This document shows positions 1-8,289 of a stretch of 16,032 nucleotides of DNA, in pieces. The notes beneath the pieces are model-generated. The model saw only the letters and a program-made list of their open reading frames with translations. It searched no databases and was not told the DNA's origin. The DNA comes from Rhodoferax sp. (lineage in GTDB: Bacteria; Pseudomonadota; Gammaproteobacteria; Burkholderiales; Burkholderiaceae_C), in assembly GCA_020048255.1 (NCBI GenBank), contig JAIFMR010000086.1, positions 1-16,032 on the forward strand, in the 5' to 3' direction. The translations under genes were made by a program, and so were the position numbers. Positions within the stretch are counted from its first letter, which is position 1, and every line of letters begins with the position of its first letter.

Positions 1-1
1 C

Positions 2-1954
2 CGGGATCTGCTGGGCTATTCAGAGGAAGAACTGTTGCGTATGCGTTTGGCGGATCTGAACCCGCGGGCCACGCCGGAGCAATTCGTGGAAAGTCTCAAG
101 CCCTTACTGGACGGTAGTCAGAGCACGGTGAACATGCGCACCATCCGTCGCCACAAGGATGGGCGCATCCTTCAGGTGGATGTGTCGATCCAGCTCGTGC
201 AACCTGACCATCAGCGCGCGCATTTCGTGAGCATTGCCCGCGATGTCACAGACAAGATTCAGGCAGAAGCTGAGCAGCGAATAGCTGCAACCGCCTTTCA
301 GGCGCAAGAAGGCATGATGATTGCCGATGCGGACCATCTGATTCTGCGGGTGAATCAGGCTTTCACCGACATCACCGGTTATGCCCAAGAGGAAATCGTC
401 GGGCAAACGCTCAAGCTGCTTGACTCGGGCCGCCATGACGAATCATTTTTCCGGCAGATACAGCAGGATCTGCGCGCACAAGGCGCGTGGGCTGGCGAGA
501 TGTGGTGTCGTCGTAAAAGCGGTGAAATCTATCCTGAGTGGCACACCATTCGGGTGGTCCAGGACAGCACCGGTGTGGCGACCCATCTGGTTCATACGCA
601 CACCGACATTACTCAGCGCAAACAAGCCGAGGCCGAGATTTTTCAGCTGGCCTTCTACGACACACTGACCCAATTGCCCAACCGACGTTTGTTGATGGAG
701 CGGCTGAGTCGCCAGATCGACAATAGCGTCGATGACCCATGTCATGGCGCGCTGATATTTTTGGATCTTGATAACTTCAAGAACCTCAATGACACGCAAG
801 GCCATGAGATGGGAGACCAGTTGCTCGTGGAAGTGGCTCGTCGCCTGCAGTCATCGGTGCGACAGGGTGATACTGTGGCGCGGTTCGGTGGAGACGACTA
901 TGCGGTGATGCTGGAAGGGGTAAACCAGGGTGAAGCGGTCAAGAGCCAGGTCGAGGCGGTGGCCCTGAAAATCCAGGAGGCACTGAGTCAGCCCTTTGAG
1001 TTGGCTTTTGTGAATCGGGAGCAGCTGCCAAGCACCCTGATGTACCGCGTGACCTCGAGCCTGGGCATTGTGATGTACAGCGGGCGTGACAATGCGGTGG
1101 ATGAGTTGCTGAAGCGGGCCGATATGGCCATGTACCAAGCCAAGTCAGCGGGACGCAACACCATTCGATTTTTCGATCCGCAAATGCAGGCCATGTTGCT
1201 TGCACGCACGGCGCTGGAAGCGAGCATGCACTTGGCCTTGCAGAACCAGGAATTCTTGCTCTACTACCAACCGCAGGTCAATGAACAGGGCGCGTTGATG
1301 GGGGTTGAAGCGCTGTTGCGCTGGAAACATCCGGTTCGCGGCATGGTGTCGCCAGCGGAATTCATCCCTCTGGCGGAGGAGTCCGGTCTGATCCTGCCGC
1401 TCGGGCGTTGGGTGTTGGAAGAGGCTTGCCGTCAACTGGTGATCTGGCAAGCCGATCCGTCGCGCAGTCAACTCACTGTGGCCGTCAATGTCAGTGCCCG
1501 CCAATTCAGGCAGCAGGATTTCGTCAATCAGGTGCTCGAGGTGCTCAATGCGTCCGGGGCACAACCGAGGCGGCTCAAATTGGAGTTGACCGAAAGCATG
1601 TTGGTCGACGACATCGAGGACATCATCGAAAAAATGGCCTTGCTTCGCCGCAGTGGGGTGAGTTTTTCGCTGGATGATTTCGGCACAGGATATTCCTCGC
1701 TGTCGTATCTCAAGCGCTTGCCGCTGGACCAGCTCAAGATTGATGCGTCTTTTGTGCGTGACTTACTGGTCGACAAGGCAGACGCTGCCATTGTCAGGAC
1801 GATTGTGGTCCTGGGTCAGAGTCTGGGTGTGTCGGTGATCGCTGAGGGCGTAGAGACCGAGGCTCAGCGTGACTTTCTGATGCAAAACGGCTGTTCGAAC
1901 TACCAGGGCTATTTGTTTGGCCGGCCTGCTCCGGCCGACGCCCTTAAAAAGTGA
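2..1954 (+). CDS. PAS-PAS-GGDEF-EAL cyclic-di-GMP diguanylate cyclase/phosphodiesterase, 5' partial
   Basis: The reading frame is open to the first base and the window starts inside a PAS domain (LLGYSEEELL near base 8), so the N-terminus is missing. In order I see the rest of PAS 1 with its PAC tail (to about 280), a second PAS/PAC (about 290-640, ending DITQRKQAEAE), GGDEF (about 647-1165) and EAL (about 1220-1945). The GGDEF signature is GGDDY (887-901), with the metal/substrate motif FLDLDNFKNLND intact and an RxxD inhibitory site (RQGD, 860-871) five residues upstream. The EAL domain keeps EALLRW (1307), NVSARQF, ELTES, DDFGTGYSSL, LKID and AEGVE, so phosphodiesterase activity is very likely; cyclase activity is plausible but uncertain. 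The visible part shows no transmembrane segment. The role inferred is a sensor tuning c-di-GMP (motility/biofilm). Its stop overlaps the stop of the convergent gene by 11 bases. Confidence 0.93.
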   Translation, partial: RDLLGYSEEELLRMRLADLNPRATPEQFVESLKPLLDGSQSTVNMRTIRRHKDGRILQVDVSIQLVQPDHQRAHFVSIARDVTDKIQAEAEQRIAATAFQAQEGMMIADADHLILRVNQAFTDITGYAQEEIVGQTLKLLDSGRHDESFFRQIQQDLRAQGAWAGEMWCRRKSGEIYPEWHTIRVVQDSTGVATHLVHTHTDITQRKQAEAEIFQLAFYDTLTQLPNRRLLMERLSRQIDNSVDDPCHGALIFLDLDNFKNLNDTQGHEMGDQLLVEVARRLQSSVRQGDTVARFGGDDYAVMLEGVNQGEAVKSQVEAVALKIQEALSQPFELAFVNREQLPSTLMYRVTSSLGIVMYSGRDNAVDELLKRADMAMYQAKSAGRNTIRFFDPQMQAMLLARTALEASMHLALQNQEFLLYYQPQVNEQGALMGVEALLRWKHPVRGMVSPAEFIPLAEESGLILPLGRWVLEEACRQLVIWQADPSRSQLTVAVNVSARQFRQQDFVNQVLEVLNASGAQPRRLKLELTESMLVDDIEDIIEKMALLRRSGVSFSLDDFGTGYSSLSYLKRLPLDQLKIDASFVRDLLVDKADAAIVRTIVVLGQSLGVSVIAEGVETEAQRDFLMQNGCSNYQGYLFGRPAPADALKK

Positions 1955-2756
1955 CCATCGATTTGGCGAGATCCGGGTCAAAGTATTTGCGCATGATCTG
2001 TAGCAGGGTGCCATCCTTTCGCATGCCATCGATGATGGCGCGCCATTTTTGCAGTTCAACCTCTGGCAGTGACTTTTTGGACATGATGAGCCCGTGCAGA
2101 ATCGGCGGATCACCAGACTCCATGATGCGCGTCAGGTTGTTGAGCTCGCGGCTTTGCACCTGCGAGTAATTGAAGGGCTCAATGATCATGCCCTGTATGC
2201 GGTTGAGCCGCATCATGTTGAGTAATTGTTCGTGATCAGGTACCTCGGTCATGCGCCGCTGAGCTGTCAACCGATCGACCATGTCATTGAGGTTTTTGCT
2301 GTAGCGAAAACTGCGCACAGCGCCAATTTGTAGTCTGGGATTTTTCTCGAATTCCGCCAGGCTGGTGGTGCCGGCATCCTCTCGAACCATGAAGTAGTAC
2401 TTGTTGTACAGGTACCAGGCAAAACTCGCATATTTGTCGCGTGCTTCGTTGGTGATGCCCGACATGCTGAAGTCGAGCTGACCCGATTCGATCCAAAGCC
2501 AGATTCTGGACCGCGGCATCAGGCTCACTTCAAACTTGCAGCCGCTGCGCTTGATCATCTCGATGGCAACATCCCTGTCAATGCCCTGATCCGTGGCCTT
2601 GGCATAGAGCATGCCGTGGTCATGGTAGGCCAGCGTGAAGGTGCGCGAACAGGTTGGCAGATCTGCTGCCAGAGTCGTCGTGCCATGCAAGATGAGGGCA
2701 CCGAGAACGACTGCACTGCCAAGCCAGCGGGACAGGAGGAGAGTGGACTTCTTCAT
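1944..2756 (-). CDS. Periplasmic solute-binding protein, family 3 (amino-acid-binding type), orphan
   Basis: The predicted protein has 270 residues. It opens with a clear signal peptide (MKKSTLLLSRW, hydrophobic core, then TLA before AD; cleavage about residue 30), so it is periplasmic. The mature part follows the SBP_bac_3 pattern: an early beta-strand (FTLAYHDHG), GIDRDVAIEMIKRSGC, the SGQLDFSMSGIT segment, and a C-terminal DGTLLQIMRKYF helix typical of the family. I chose ATG 2756 because it begins the signal peptide; an upstream in-frame GTG at 2804 would add 16 residues ahead of it. Ribosome-site evidence is weak for both. No permease or ATPase lies nearby. Its neighbours are a c-di-GMP enzyme (convergent) and a chemoreceptor (divergent), so it may act as a ligand-presenting sensor rather than a transporter; that is inference. 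The ligand is unknown. Confidence 0.85.
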   Translation of the reverse strand: MKKSTLLLSRWLGSAVVLGALILHGTTTLAADLPTCSRTFTLAYHDHGMLYAKATDQGIDRDVAIEMIKRSGCKFEVSLMPRSRIWLWIESGQLDFSMSGITNEARDKYASFAWYLYNKYYFMVREDAGTTSLAEFEKNPRLQIGAVRSFRYSKNLNDMVDRLTAQRRMTEVPDHEQLLNMMRLNRIQGMIIEPFNYSQVQSRELNNLTRIMESGDPPILHGLIMSKKSLPEVELQKWRAIIDGMRKDGTLLQIMRKYFDPDLAKSMVTF

Positions 2757-2846
2757 CAGCGATTTCTTGGGAAAAAGGGCGCGGTGTTGGAACTGAGTGA
2801 ACACCTCAGGTGAGGGCTATCGTAATAGAACAGCCCGTCGCTAAGG

Positions 2847-2852
2847 TATATT
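2847..2852 (+). promoter_or_regulatory. Weak candidate -10 box (TATATT) for the chemoreceptor gene
   Basis: The 133-base gap (2757-2889) separates two divergent genes and must hold both promoters. TATATT matches five of six bases of the sigma-70 -10 consensus and lies 37 bases before the chemoreceptor start, but no good -35 box stands 16-18 bases upstream. I looked for a flagellar sigma-28 promoter (TAAA-N15-GCCGATAA) and did not find one. Confidence 0.2.
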
Positions 2853-2879
2853 TCGTCGAAAAAGGTCAGTTTCTATCTT

Positions 2880-2883
2880 GGAG
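2880..2883 (+). promoter_or_regulatory. Ribosome binding site GGAG deciding the chemoreceptor start
   Basis: GGAG sits six bases before ATG 2890. It abuts ATG 2884 and overlaps the TTG at 2878, which rules out those upstream in-frame starts. Confidence 0.7.
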
Positions 2884-2889
2884 ATGTTG

Positions 2890-5070
2890 ATGAAGTCACT
2901 TTTCAATCCGGCCATTGCTCTGATGGGGCGTTTGCACTTCGGCATGAAATTCGCAGTTTCGGGCCTGGTGGTGTTTGCCTTGCTTCTGTATGTGGGGTCC
3001 GTGCAGATCAGTGTCTTGAGCAAGCGAACCGCGAGCTTGCAGTCAGAACGTGCTGCCGTGGTGTTGATGGCCCGTCTGGTCGAATGGAACAAGGTCCTGA
3101 TTGAAAGCCGCCGGATTGCCATCACCGCTGCGCCAGGTGATGAAGGGGTGCGGCAGCGCTTCAAGCAACAAGCTGCGGTAATTGATAAAAAGCTGGCTGA
3201 AATCGAAGCGGAAGTGAATCAGATCAAACCGCTTTTTGACATGACCACAGAGGTCAAGGGTATGCGCGACGGCTGGTTGGAACTGCAGAAAAAAGTAGAG
3301 GCCTTGCCGCTGGATGGTGAGTTCGCGCAAAAAGCCTTTGCGGCGCATGCCCCAGAGTATGGGCGCCTTTATGCCTTCATGCGTGAGATGGGGGACCGCT
3401 CGGGAATGGCCCTGGAGTCGGAGCTGGATCTGTTCTACCTGGGCTACCCGCTGACCAACAACACGCCATCCACGGCCGGTATTGCCGTTCGCATTGCAGC
3501 CTACAGCACCTTGAACATTGGACGAGGTGCGATCACCCCCAAAGACAAAGTGTTCTATGAGGTGACCGAAGCACGGCTGAACGACACCTTTGGCAATGTG
3601 GAAAACATGCTGTCGCAGTCGATGAAGGTCAATCCTGAGGTTGAAAAGCAGCTTAGCAAGAGCTTCACGGATCTCAAGGCCAGTTCCAAAGAGTATCTGG
3701 CCTTTGTCCGCAAAAATTTCACGACCAGTGATGCCATTGCGGTGACCTCCGAGCAGGCGGGTCAGGCCGCTGCTGCCACCATTGACTCCGCCTGGGCCTT
3801 GGTTGAACGCAATCGGTCCTTGTTGGAGGATTTGCTGAACCAGCGCCTTGCGAGTGCCTCGACGGAGCGCACTGTCATTACCTTGCTTTTGACGCTCGGC
3901 ATCCTGGTGTCGCTGTATTTGTATATCGGGATGTATCTGGGTATCAAACAAGGCATGGAAGGTGCCACCGTGGCCGTGCGTGCCATTGCGGCCGGCGACC
4001 TGAACGATGCAGCAATGGTCGACAGCCAGGATGAATTTTCTGAGTTGATGCAAGATTTGCAACGCGCCAGACAGTCTTTGATCACCATGATCAGCGCCGT
4101 TCGGCAAAATGCCGAAGGTGTGGCCACCGCCAGTGCGGAAATTGCCCAGGGCAATCAGGACTTGTCGTCCCGCACCGAAAACCAGGCCAGCGCCTTGCAG
4201 GAAACGGCCGCCTCCATGGGAGAGTTGGGTTCAACGGTCAGCCAGAATGCCGACAGCGCTCGCCAAGCCAACCAATTGGCCCAAAGCGCCAGCACCATCG
4301 CGACCAAGGGTGGCGATGTTGTCGCCAAAGTCGTTGACACCATGAAGGGCATCAACGACTCTTCGCGCAAGATTTCCGACATCATCAGCGTGATCGATGG
4401 CATCGCTTTCCAAACCAACATTCTGGCGCTTAATGCGGCGGTCGAGGCGGCCCGGGCTGGTGAGCAGGGCCGCGGCTTTGCGGTGGTGGCGTCTGAAGTG
4501 CGCAGTCTGGCCGGCCGCAGTGCAGATGCAGCCAAGGAGATCAAGTTGCTGATCAACGCCAGCGTCGAGCGGGTTGAGCAGGGAACCGCCCTGGTTGACG
4601 AGGCCGGTGGAACGATGACCGAGGTGGTGACTGCCATCCGGCGTGTGACTGACATCATGGGAGAGATCAGTTCTGCCAGTGGCGAGCAAAGTGCTGGCGT
4701 GGCACAGGTGGGCAATGCGATTGCGCAGATGGATCAGGCGACCCAACAAAACGCTGCCTTGGTCGAGGAAATGGCCGCAGCTGCTGCCAGTCTGAAAAAT
4801 CAGGCGCAGGACCTGGTGCAGGTCGTGGCCGTCTTCAAGCTGGATGTCGATCATTCCAGGCCCATGGTGAGATCCCAGGCCCCAACGGCAAAACCTTTCA
4901 AAGCTGCTGCGCCGCGCTCCTTGCCCGCTGCCAAGGTCCTACCCAAGGCCGCACCCAAGCCCGCCGCAGCGCCTGCTCCCGTTGCCAAAAAGCCTGCGCA
5001 ATTGCCTACGCCATCAGCCCCCGCGAAGTCAACTCCCGCCGGCGGTGATGACGACTGGGAAACCTTTTAA
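2890..5070 (+). CDS. Methyl-accepting chemotaxis protein (transmembrane chemoreceptor)
   Basis: The predicted protein has 726 residues. TM1 is about 21-38, followed by a long periplasmic ligand-sensing region (about 39-327, mostly helical-looking; type not identified, its length would suit a bimodular helical sensor), TM2 about 328-352, and HAMP about 353-405. The long cytoplasmic coiled coil has its conserved hairpin tip at about 502-530 (IDGIAFQTNILALNAAVEAA...EQGRGFAVVASEVR), the site that binds CheA and CheW. Methylation-helix sequences such as SALQETAAS precede the tip. After the signalling domain comes a Pro/Ala/Lys-rich tail of about 65 residues ending in DWETF, a CheR/CheB tether. The start is ATG 2890, fixed by GGAG at 2880. 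It is transcribed divergently from the solute-binding protein gene, and a terminator-like hairpin follows its stop. No che genes are in view, so the ligand and pathway remain unknown. Confidence 0.95.
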   Translation: MKSLFNPAIALMGRLHFGMKFAVSGLVVFALLLYVGSVQISVLSKRTASLQSERAAVVLMARLVEWNKVLIESRRIAITAAPGDEGVRQRFKQQAAVIDKKLAEIEAEVNQIKPLFDMTTEVKGMRDGWLELQKKVEALPLDGEFAQKAFAAHAPEYGRLYAFMREMGDRSGMALESELDLFYLGYPLTNNTPSTAGIAVRIAAYSTLNIGRGAITPKDKVFYEVTEARLNDTFGNVENMLSQSMKVNPEVEKQLSKSFTDLKASSKEYLAFVRKNFTTSDAIAVTSEQAGQAAAATIDSAWALVERNRSLLEDLLNQRLASASTERTVITLLLTLGILVSLYLYIGMYLGIKQGMEGATVAVRAIAAGDLNDAAMVDSQDEFSELMQDLQRARQSLITMISAVRQNAEGVATASAEIAQGNQDLSSRTENQASALQETAASMGELGSTVSQNADSARQANQLAQSASTIATKGGDVVAKVVDTMKGINDSSRKISDIISVIDGIAFQTNILALNAAVEAARAGEQGRGFAVVASEVRSLAGRSADAAKEIKLLINASVERVEQGTALVDEAGGTMTEVVTAIRRVTDIMGEISSASGEQSAGVAQVGNAIAQMDQATQQNAALVEEMAAAAASLKNQAQDLVQVVAVFKLDVDHSRPMVRSQAPTAKPFKAAAPRSLPAAKVLPKAAPKPAAAPAPVAKKPAQLPTPSAPAKSTPAGGDDDWETF
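5053..5067 (+). other. C-terminal CheR/CheB-docking pentapeptide DWETF
   Basis: The last five codons of the chemoreceptor encode DWETF, matching the xWxxF tether of enterobacterial Tar and Tsr (NWETF), which recruits the methyltransferase CheR and the methylesterase CheB. It sits at the end of a flexible Pro/Ala/Lys-rich linker, as expected for a tether. Confidence 0.8.
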
Positions 5071-5086
5071 GTCAGCGAGCCGCTTT

Positions 5087-5116
5087 TGCCATCCCGCTGC
5101 GGGTGGCACCGTTTTT
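5087..5116 (+). terminator. Probable Rho-independent terminator after the chemoreceptor gene
   Basis: Seventeen bases after the chemoreceptor stop, GCCA-T-CCCGC pairs with GCGGGTGGC: about nine base pairs with one bulged T (5092) and a 3-5 base loop. After four bases a run of five T follows (5112-5116). It separates the sensory gene from glyQ. The gap between stem and T-run is slightly long, so strength is uncertain. Confidence 0.5.
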
Positions 5117-5124
5117 CCAGCCCG

Positions 5125-5130
5125 TAAAAT
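5125..5130 (+). promoter_or_regulatory. Weak candidate -10 box (TAAAAT) for the glyQ operon
   Basis: TAAAAT (five of six bases of the -10 consensus) lies just after the terminator-like hairpin and about 70 bases before the chosen glyQ start. No convincing -35 hexamer is present at the right distance, so this is only a candidate. Confidence 0.25.
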
Positions 5131-5198
5131 CACGCTCTGGCATGCAGACGCATGCATTCATCAATCTTTGGCTCAAGCGTGGCCCGGTGCAAAACCCT

Positions 5199-6125
5199 AT
5201 GTTGACCTTTCAGCAAATCATTTTGAAACTGCAGTCTTACTGGGACGCTCAGGGCTGCGCATTGCTGCAGCCTTATGACATGGAAGTCGGCGCAGGGACG
5301 TCGCACACCGCTACATTTTTAAGAGCATTGGGGCCGGAGCCCTGGAAAGCGGCTTATGTGCAGCCCAGCCGCCGACCGAAAGACGGCCGGTACGGCGAGA
5401 ACCCCAACCGTTTGCAGCATTACTACCAGTACCAGGTGGTCTTGAAGCCGGCACCCAGCAACATTCTGGAGTTGTACCTGGGCAGTCTGGAGGCGCTGGG
5501 TTTTGATTTGAAGAAAAATGACATTCGTTTTGTGGAAGACGACTGGGAGAACCCCACGTTGGGCGCCTGGGGTTTGGGTTGGGAAGTCTGGCTCAACGGC
5601 ATGGAGGTGACCCAGTTCACTTACTTCCAGCAGGTCGGGGGTATTGATTGCAAGCCTATCACTGGCGAGATCACCTATGGACTGGAACGCCTGGCCATGT
5701 ATTTGCAGGGCGTTGACAACGTCTACAACCTGACCTGGACCACGGCTGCGGATGGTCGCACGCTGACCTATGGGGACGTGTACAAACAAAACGAGGTCGA
5801 GCAGTCCACTTACAACTTCGAGCACAGCGATGCCGACTTTTTGTTCACGGCCTTCACGGCCCATGAAAAGCAGGCCAAACACCTGATGGAAGTGCAGCTG
5901 GCTTTGCCGGCTTACGAGCAGGTGTTGAAATGCGCGCACAGTTTCAATCTGCTCGATGCCCGAGGCGCCATCAGCGTGACTGAACGTGCCGCCTACATAG
6001 GCCGCATTCGCAACCTGGCGCGTGGTGTCGCGCAAAGCTACTATGAGTCCAGAGAACGCTTGGGCTTCCCGATGGCGCCCCGCGAGTGGGTCGAACAGAT
6101 GGCTGCCAAGACCTCAACCAAGTAG
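5199..6125 (+). CDS. glyQ: Glycyl-tRNA synthetase alpha subunit
   Basis: The predicted protein has 308 residues; the E. coli subunit has about 303. The alpha subunit of the tetrameric (alpha2beta2) bacterial enzyme holds the class II catalytic core that forms glycyl-adenylate. Diagnostic segments are LTFQQIILKLQSYWDAQGC and YDMEVGAGTSHTATFLRALG at the N-terminus, then QPSRRPKDGRYGENPNR, LGWEVWLNGMEVTQFTYFQQ and ITGEITYGLERLAMYLQGV. I chose ATG 5199 because the family usually begins MLTFQQ. In-frame upstream codons, including ATG 5142, would add up to 32 unconserved residues. No strong ribosome site helps decide, so the start is the least certain part. It heads an operon: glyS begins on the base after its stop. 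Confidence 0.96.
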   Translation: MLTFQQIILKLQSYWDAQGCALLQPYDMEVGAGTSHTATFLRALGPEPWKAAYVQPSRRPKDGRYGENPNRLQHYYQYQVVLKPAPSNILELYLGSLEALGFDLKKNDIRFVEDDWENPTLGAWGLGWEVWLNGMEVTQFTYFQQVGGIDCKPITGEITYGLERLAMYLQGVDNVYNLTWTTAADGRTLTYGDVYKQNEVEQSTYNFEHSDADFLFTAFTAHEKQAKHLMEVQLALPAYEQVLKCAHSFNLLDARGAISVTERAAYIGRIRNLARGVAQSYYESRERLGFPMAPREWVEQMAAKTSTK

Positions 6126-8273
6126 ATGACCATGACCTACCAAAACCTTCTTGTTGAATTGTTTGTTGAAGAACTGCCCCCCAAGGCGCTGAAAAAATTG
6201 GGCGAGGCCTTTGCCAACGGGCTGGCCAGCCAATTGCGTGCCCAGGGCCTGACATCTGCCGACTCGGTGGTGACGCCTTTTGCCTCCCCGCGCCGTCTGG
6301 CAGCCCACATCACCCATGTGGCAGCCAAAGCGGCTGACAAGGCGGTGCAGCAAAAACTGATGCCCGTGAGTGTCGGTCTGGACGCCAACGGGCTGGCTAC
6401 ACCGGCGTTGTTGAAAAAGTTGCAAGTCCTGGGTGCCGACGTGTCCGACCCGGTGTTTGCTGTTGCCGCTTTGCGCAAGGCGCCGGACGGCAAGGCTGAG
6501 GCGCTGTTTTTTGAGAGCCTGGTCAATGGGGCGACGCTGGACGTGGGCTTGCAGCAGGCGCTGCAAGTGGCGCTGGCCCAGCTGCCGATTCCTAAAGTGA
6601 TGAGTTACCAGCTGGAGACCGATTGCGAGCTGCCGGGGTGGAGCAGCGTGAACTTTGTGCGCCCGGCGCATGGTCTGGTGGCGTTGCACGGTAGCACCGT
6701 GGTGCCGGTCAAGGTGCTGGGGCTGACATCGGGCCGCAGCACACAGGGTCACCGCTTCGAAGCGCTGAAGTCACCCGTGGTGCTGGCGGATGCAGATTGT
6801 TACGCGCAAACCTTGCTGGATGACGGTGCGGTGATCGCCAGCTTCAGCAACCGGCGTTTTGCCATCGTGCAGCAGCTCGCGCAAGCCGCTGAGCGCTTGG
6901 GTCCGGGTTACGAGGTGCTCATGGACGAGGCCTTGCTCGATGAGGTGACGGCACTGGTGGAGCGGCCCAATGTGCTGACCTGTGCGTTTGAAGACCAGTT
7001 TCTGGAAGTGCCGCAAGAGTGCCTGATTCTCACCATGAAGGCCAACCAGAAGTACTTCCCGATGGTGGACAGCCACGGCAAGTTGACGGCCAAGTTCCTG
7101 GTGGTCAGCAACATCAGCCCGGCCGATGCCAGCGCCGTGGTGGGTGGCAACGAACGGGTGGTGCGTCCGCGCCTGAGCGACGCCAAGTTTTTCTTTGACC
7201 AGGACCGCAAAAAGTCGCTTGAATCGCGTGTGGCGGGGTTGGACAAGGTGGTGTACCACAACAAACTCGGTACCCAGGGCGAGCGCACACAACGGGTGCG
7301 GGTCATTGCCAAGGCCATTGCGAGCCAACTGGGTAATGTGGCTCTGGTGGCCCAAGCCGATCAAGCCGCGCAACTGGCCAAAACCGACCTGTTGACGGAC
7401 ATGGTGGGTGAGTTTCCTGAGTTGCAGGGCATCATGGGCGGCTATTACGCGCGCCACGATGGCCTGAGCGAAGACGTGGCGCAGGCCATTGAAGATCATT
7501 ACAAACCGCGTTTCGCCGGTGATACTTTGCCGCGCAATGCCACTGGTTTTGTGGTGGCTCTGGCGGACAAGCTCGAAACCCTGGTGGGGATGTTTGGTAT
7601 TGGCAACCTGCCCACGGGGGACAAGGACCCGTTTGCCCTGCGCCGCCACGCCTTGGGCATGATCCGCATGCTGATTGAAAAGGACTTGCCGCTGGAACTG
7701 CACGCGACCGTGATGGGCGCCTTGCCAGCCTTTGGTGACAAGATCACCGACGCCAGCGCGGCCTTGGTCGACTTTGTTTATGACCGCCTGGCTGGTTCCC
7801 TGCGCGAGCAAGGTTTCAGCACGCTGGAGGTGGACGCAGTGTTGGCCCTGCGCCCGCAACGCTTGGGTGATGTGCCCAAGCGACTGGCAGCGGTGCGTGC
7901 CTTTGCTGCCTTGCCGGAAGCACCCGCACTGGCTGCCGCCAACAAACGCATCAGCAACATTCTTAAAAAGGCCGATGGAGCGGCGATCGCAGATGCACAT
8001 GTCAGTGAATTGCTGCTCCAGGAAGATGCTGAAATCGCCTTGTATGCCGCCATGAAGAACATCACCCCGCGCGCCCGGGCACAGTTTGAGGCGGGTGACT
8101 ACGCCGCTTCTCTGCAAACACTGGCTGCGCTGCGCTCTCCGGTCGACGCCTTCTTTGAGGGCGTGATGGTCAATGCCGATGCGATGGACTTGCGCCTGAA
8201 CCGTTTGGGTTTGCTCAAAACCCTGTTTGACGCCATGAACCGCGTGGCCGACCTGTCCCGGCTGGCAGCCTGA
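6126..8273 (+). CDS. glyS: Glycyl-tRNA synthetase beta subunit
   Basis: The predicted protein has 715 residues, somewhat longer than E. coli GlyS (689). The beta subunit carries the tRNA-recognition parts of the tetrameric enzyme. Landmarks are VELFVEELPPKAL at the N-terminus, LTMKANQKYFPMVD in the middle, RPRLSDAKFFFDQDRK with YHNKLGTQGERT, an HD-like segment YYARHDG (H444, D445), KPRFAGDTLPRN, GDKDPFALRRHALG, and a C-terminal anticodon-binding (DALR-type) region ending FFEGVMVNAD...RLNRLGLL..VADLSRL. ATG 6126 directly follows the glyQ stop, and a second in-frame ATG lies at 6132. Neither has a clear ribosome site, so translation is probably coupled to glyQ, which would suit equal subunit supply. 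All conserved blocks appear intact. Confidence 0.97.
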   Translation: MTMTYQNLLVELFVEELPPKALKKLGEAFANGLASQLRAQGLTSADSVVTPFASPRRLAAHITHVAAKAADKAVQQKLMPVSVGLDANGLATPALLKKLQVLGADVSDPVFAVAALRKAPDGKAEALFFESLVNGATLDVGLQQALQVALAQLPIPKVMSYQLETDCELPGWSSVNFVRPAHGLVALHGSTVVPVKVLGLTSGRSTQGHRFEALKSPVVLADADCYAQTLLDDGAVIASFSNRRFAIVQQLAQAAERLGPGYEVLMDEALLDEVTALVERPNVLTCAFEDQFLEVPQECLILTMKANQKYFPMVDSHGKLTAKFLVVSNISPADASAVVGGNERVVRPRLSDAKFFFDQDRKKSLESRVAGLDKVVYHNKLGTQGERTQRVRVIAKAIASQLGNVALVAQADQAAQLAKTDLLTDMVGEFPELQGIMGGYYARHDGLSEDVAQAIEDHYKPRFAGDTLPRNATGFVVALADKLETLVGMFGIGNLPTGDKDPFALRRHALGMIRMLIEKDLPLELHATVMGALPAFGDKITDASAALVDFVYDRLAGSLREQGFSTLEVDAVLALRPQRLGDVPKRLAAVRAFAALPEAPALAAANKRISNILKKADGAAIADAHVSELLLQEDAEIALYAAMKNITPRARAQFEAGDYAASLQTLAALRSPVDAFFEGVMVNADAMDLRLNRLGLLKTLFDAMNRVADLSRLAA

Positions 8274-8289
8274 TTTAGAAAGGCCTGTC

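Noticed and set aside
2802..2812. Palindrome CACCT-C-AGGTG in the divergent promoter region
   Set aside because: Five-base arms occur by chance many times in a window of this size, and it does not line up with a convincing promoter.
3043..4107. A 354-codon open frame on the minus strand opposite the chemoreceptor
   Set aside because: The + strand encodes an unmistakable chemoreceptor; the opposite translation is rich in His, Gln and Arg and shows no domain.
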